A stretch of 49,276 bases of DNA from an uncultured Bacilli bacterium (lineage in GTDB: Bacteria; Bacillota_I; Bacilli_A; RF39; UBA660), in the NCBI GenBank assembly GCA_910586295.1, contig CAJUGE010000005.1, positions 1 through 49,276 on the forward strand, read 5' to 3'. The position numbers were made by a program, and so were the translations under genes. The notes below the pieces were generated by a model. The model ran no database searches and had not been told where the DNA came from. It saw only the letters and a program-made list of their open reading frames with translations. Within the stretch, counting starts at the first letter, position 1. The number at the start of each line of letters is the position of its first letter. Below are positions 47,654-49,276 of the stretch, piece by piece.

Positions 47654-49276
47654 TTAATTTGCTTTTATCACTTCTTTTTTAGGTACTAATAATAGAAAAT
47701 CTTTAGCAACATTCCCCTCAAAATAAGGACTGCCAATTATACCATCTACATAAAAATGACGATGGGCTTTAGCAAAAAAATCATCAACAAATTCACTCGA
47801 ATATTCATTACTTGTCATTTTTAGAAAGGATAAAACATCATAATCTTTTTTCTTGATTTCTAATTCTTTCTCAGTAATTCCATTAAGATATTTAATACCA
47901 ACAGTATCATTTTTTAGAACAATATATAAGTATTTGATAAATTCTGTACTGCTTTTTGTGATAAATTCATCTGTAAATTTTATATATTTAATTTCAATAT
48001 TGTAATTATCATCTCTTGTGATTTCTATCCCAGAGATAAGTCTATGAATCATATCACGTTTGGCTTCTCTTGATAGTAAATTATAGAAAAAAGTGAAGTT
48101 CATCTGATTAACATCTTTGAATACCAGTTTATCATTTTCCTTTTTACAATCTAATTTTTTTAATAGTTCTGTTGTATATTCTTTTGATTCATTATCTGGA
48201 TCAAGAGTAATTTTCTTTTTGTTTAGTTTCTCAATTTCATTTTTGATAACATCATTTTTATGGTTAATCGTTTCAACATCTAGGGTAGAACTTAAATATA
48301 AATCAACTAGCCTTTTTTCCTGTAACTTTAATTTCTCAATGGCTTTTTCTATTTCTTTTACATCATTACTTTTTTTAGAATTACAAGTGATAATTTCATT
48401 ATTTGTTCCCATCATAAAGATAGTTAATTCTTCTAAAACTCGCCTTAATTTAACTTCTATTTTCTCGGTATTGTAATGAAGTCCATAGCCATTACAATTA
48501 TGATTTTTACATCTTAAATGATAATAAATTTTTTGTTTTCCATTTGGATATTTAAAAGATTCTGATGAAGCCATAATACTACCACATATCGGACATTTTA
48601 CTAATCCTGAAAATAAATGAATAAATTCGCCATAGTTTGAGTGTTTATTTTTCACTAATACATTTCTGGTCGCATTCCAAGTTGTTTCATCTATAATTGG
48701 CTCACAATAATCTTTCACTCTTAAAATATCTTGTGTTTTTCGCTTATATTTACCATATTCAAATACACCTATATAAATTGAATTAGTTAGTATTTTATAA
48801 ACTCTGTCTGCTCTCCATTTACCATTTTTTAGATAGGCATTATTATCTTGCATAATTGTAGCAATGCCTCTAGTGGAATTACCTTCTTGGCATAATTTAA
48901 AGATTTCTTTTACAACTTGGGCTTCTATTGGCTCTATTTCTAAATGACCTGTATCTTTATTTCTAGTATAGCCATAGGGAGCTTTACTAGGGTGTATTTT
49001 CTCTAAAGCCATTTCTTCCATTGCTCTTTTAGTTCTTGCTCCAATTTCTTTTCTTTCTCGTTGACCAAATACTAAATTCATACCAAATATCATTTCACCA
49101 TTAGCAGTAGATACATCATAAGGCTCGAGTATTAACTCAATCTTAACATCGTGTTCTTCACAGTAATTAAGTAGCCAAAATCCATCATAGTTATTTCTAG
49201 TCAGTCTATCCACTTTAATAGCAATTAACTTATCAATCTTTTTAGATTTAATATCTGCAAGTAATCTTTGCATTTC
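47654..49276 (-). CDS. Large serine recombinase (TnpX-like), 5' end beyond the window
   Basis: At least 540 residues; the reading frame continues past the right edge, so the N-terminus with the catalytic Ser is not visible. Visible parts: the end of the resolvase domain (LIAIKVDRLTRNNYDGFWLL, with the conserved DRLTR), the recombinase domain (APYGYTRNKDTG, RGIATIMQDNNAY, TNSIYIGVFEYGK), a zinc-ribbon (CPICGSIMASS, CKNHNCNG) and a coiled coil (EKAIEKLKLQEKRLVDLYL). Such recombinases excise and integrate large elements by a two-base staggered cut with no transposase. With tnpV it marks the end of an integrated element extending to the right. Confidence 0.93.
   Translation of the reverse strand, partial: EMQRLLADIKSKKIDKLIAIKVDRLTRNNYDGFWLLNYCEEHDVKIELILEPYDVSTANGEMIFGMNLVFGQRERKEIGARTKRAMEEMALEKIHPSKAPYGYTRNKDTGHLEIEPIEAQVVKEIFKLCQEGNSTRGIATIMQDNNAYLKNGKWRADRVYKILTNSIYIGVFEYGKYKRKTQDILRVKDYCEPIIDETTWNATRNVLVKNKHSNYGEFIHLFSGLVKCPICGSIMASSESFKYPNGKQKIYYHLRCKNHNCNGYGLHYNTEKIEVKLRRVLEELTIFMMGTNNEIITCNSKKSNDVKEIEKAIEKLKLQEKRLVDLYLSSTLDVETINHKNDVIKNEIEKLNKKKITLDPDNESKEYTTELLKKLDCKKENDKLVFKDVNQMNFTFFYNLLSREAKRDMIHRLISGIEITRDDNYNIEIKYIKFTDEFITKSSTEFIKYLYIVLKNDTVGIKYLNGITEKELEIKKKDYDVLSFLKMTSNEYSSEFVDDFFAKAHRHFYVDGIIGSPYFEGNVAKDFLLLVPKKEVIKAN

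Noticed and set aside
1..49276. Mycoplasma-type genetic code (TGA as Trp)
   Set aside because: TGA ends several genes at the expected length and Trp positions in conserved motifs use TGG.

Overview
The window is a stretch of very AT-rich DNA with a low-GC Firmicutes character: Gram-positive style lipoproteins, strong AGGAGG ribosome binding sites, near-consensus sigma-A promoters, TagA/TagGH-type cell-wall polysaccharide genes and single-gene CoA and tRNA-synthetase loci. TGG encodes Trp, and TGA ends several genes (the leftmost fragment, the three-domain glycosyltransferase, TnpV), so this is the standard bacterial code and not the Mycoplasma code. An uncultured gut Bacilli/Erysipelotrichia-like organism is my best guess, by inference only. 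Up to about 44.4 kb most genes lie on the minus strand and the plus strand looks C-rich relative to G.

Region by region: 0-3.3 kb holds the end of a DUF1016 (YhcG-type) nuclease, a TetR regulator, a lipoprotein, a YgjV-like membrane protein and an atypical kinase-fold protein. 3.3-9.5 kb is a minus-strand nucleotide-themed run: an NrtR-like NUDIX regulator, an unknown protein, a dNMP-kinase-like P-loop protein, a radical SAM enzyme and two tandem dCTP-deaminase-like proteins, the last four tightly packed with overlapping ends. A three-unit 34-bp repeat array then sits just upstream of an AAA_14/DUF4143 ATPase and a histidine phosphatase. 9.5-12.3 kb has an AbiE toxin-antitoxin locus whose toxin gene is broken by two homopolymer indels, and a second type of DUF4143 ATPase. 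12.4-23.1 kb has an OGG-type DNA glycosylase and a surface-polysaccharide operon (TagA/WecG, WecC, TagG/TagH-like ABC exporter, a methyltransferase-CgeB-GT2 fusion, a heparinase II/III-like lyase, WecB) that would make UDP-ManNAcA, build a polymer on a lipid carrier and export it.

23.2-33.0 kb holds cysS, a truncated AlbA-type remnant, another AAA_14 ATPase with its own three-unit 33-bp array, a coiled-coil protein, small lipoprotein and membrane genes, a UbiB-like kinase, a 2H phosphoesterase and a MESH1-like alarmone hydrolase. 33.1-33.9 kb is a tandem duplication of a 370-bp unit. Each unit encodes a tiny hydrophobic peptide on the minus strand and a structured RNA on the plus strand that is antisense to the peptide mRNA's 3' region, which is the architecture of a type I toxin-antitoxin system. 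33.9-39.7 kb has a LysR regulator, overlapping coaE and coaD, an MBL hydrolase, a PHP phosphoesterase and two unknowns, one with an HExxH motif. 39.8-42.8 kb is a complete Ku/LigD end-joining operon with the ligase split from the phosphoesterase-polymerase.

From 44.86 kb the composition changes. A plus-strand trio follows (HhH-GPD-like glycosylase, HAM1/RdgB-like NTP pyrophosphatase, uracil-DNA-glycosylase-like protein), then a hairpin-rich spacer, TnpV and a large serine recombinase running off the right edge, so the right end is an integrated mobile element with possible cargo.

The most noteworthy candidates are: (i) the duplicated type I toxin-antitoxin locus with a perfect 10-nt 5'-3' fold-back; (ii) the iterated repeats held in identical register to the -35 box of two separate DUF4143 ATPase genes; (iii) the radical SAM/dCTP-deaminase pair/nucleotide kinase operon, in which the two deaminase paralogues have lost different active-site residues; and (iv) the base-surveillance trio beside the transposon. 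Everything here was read by eye, without database searches.
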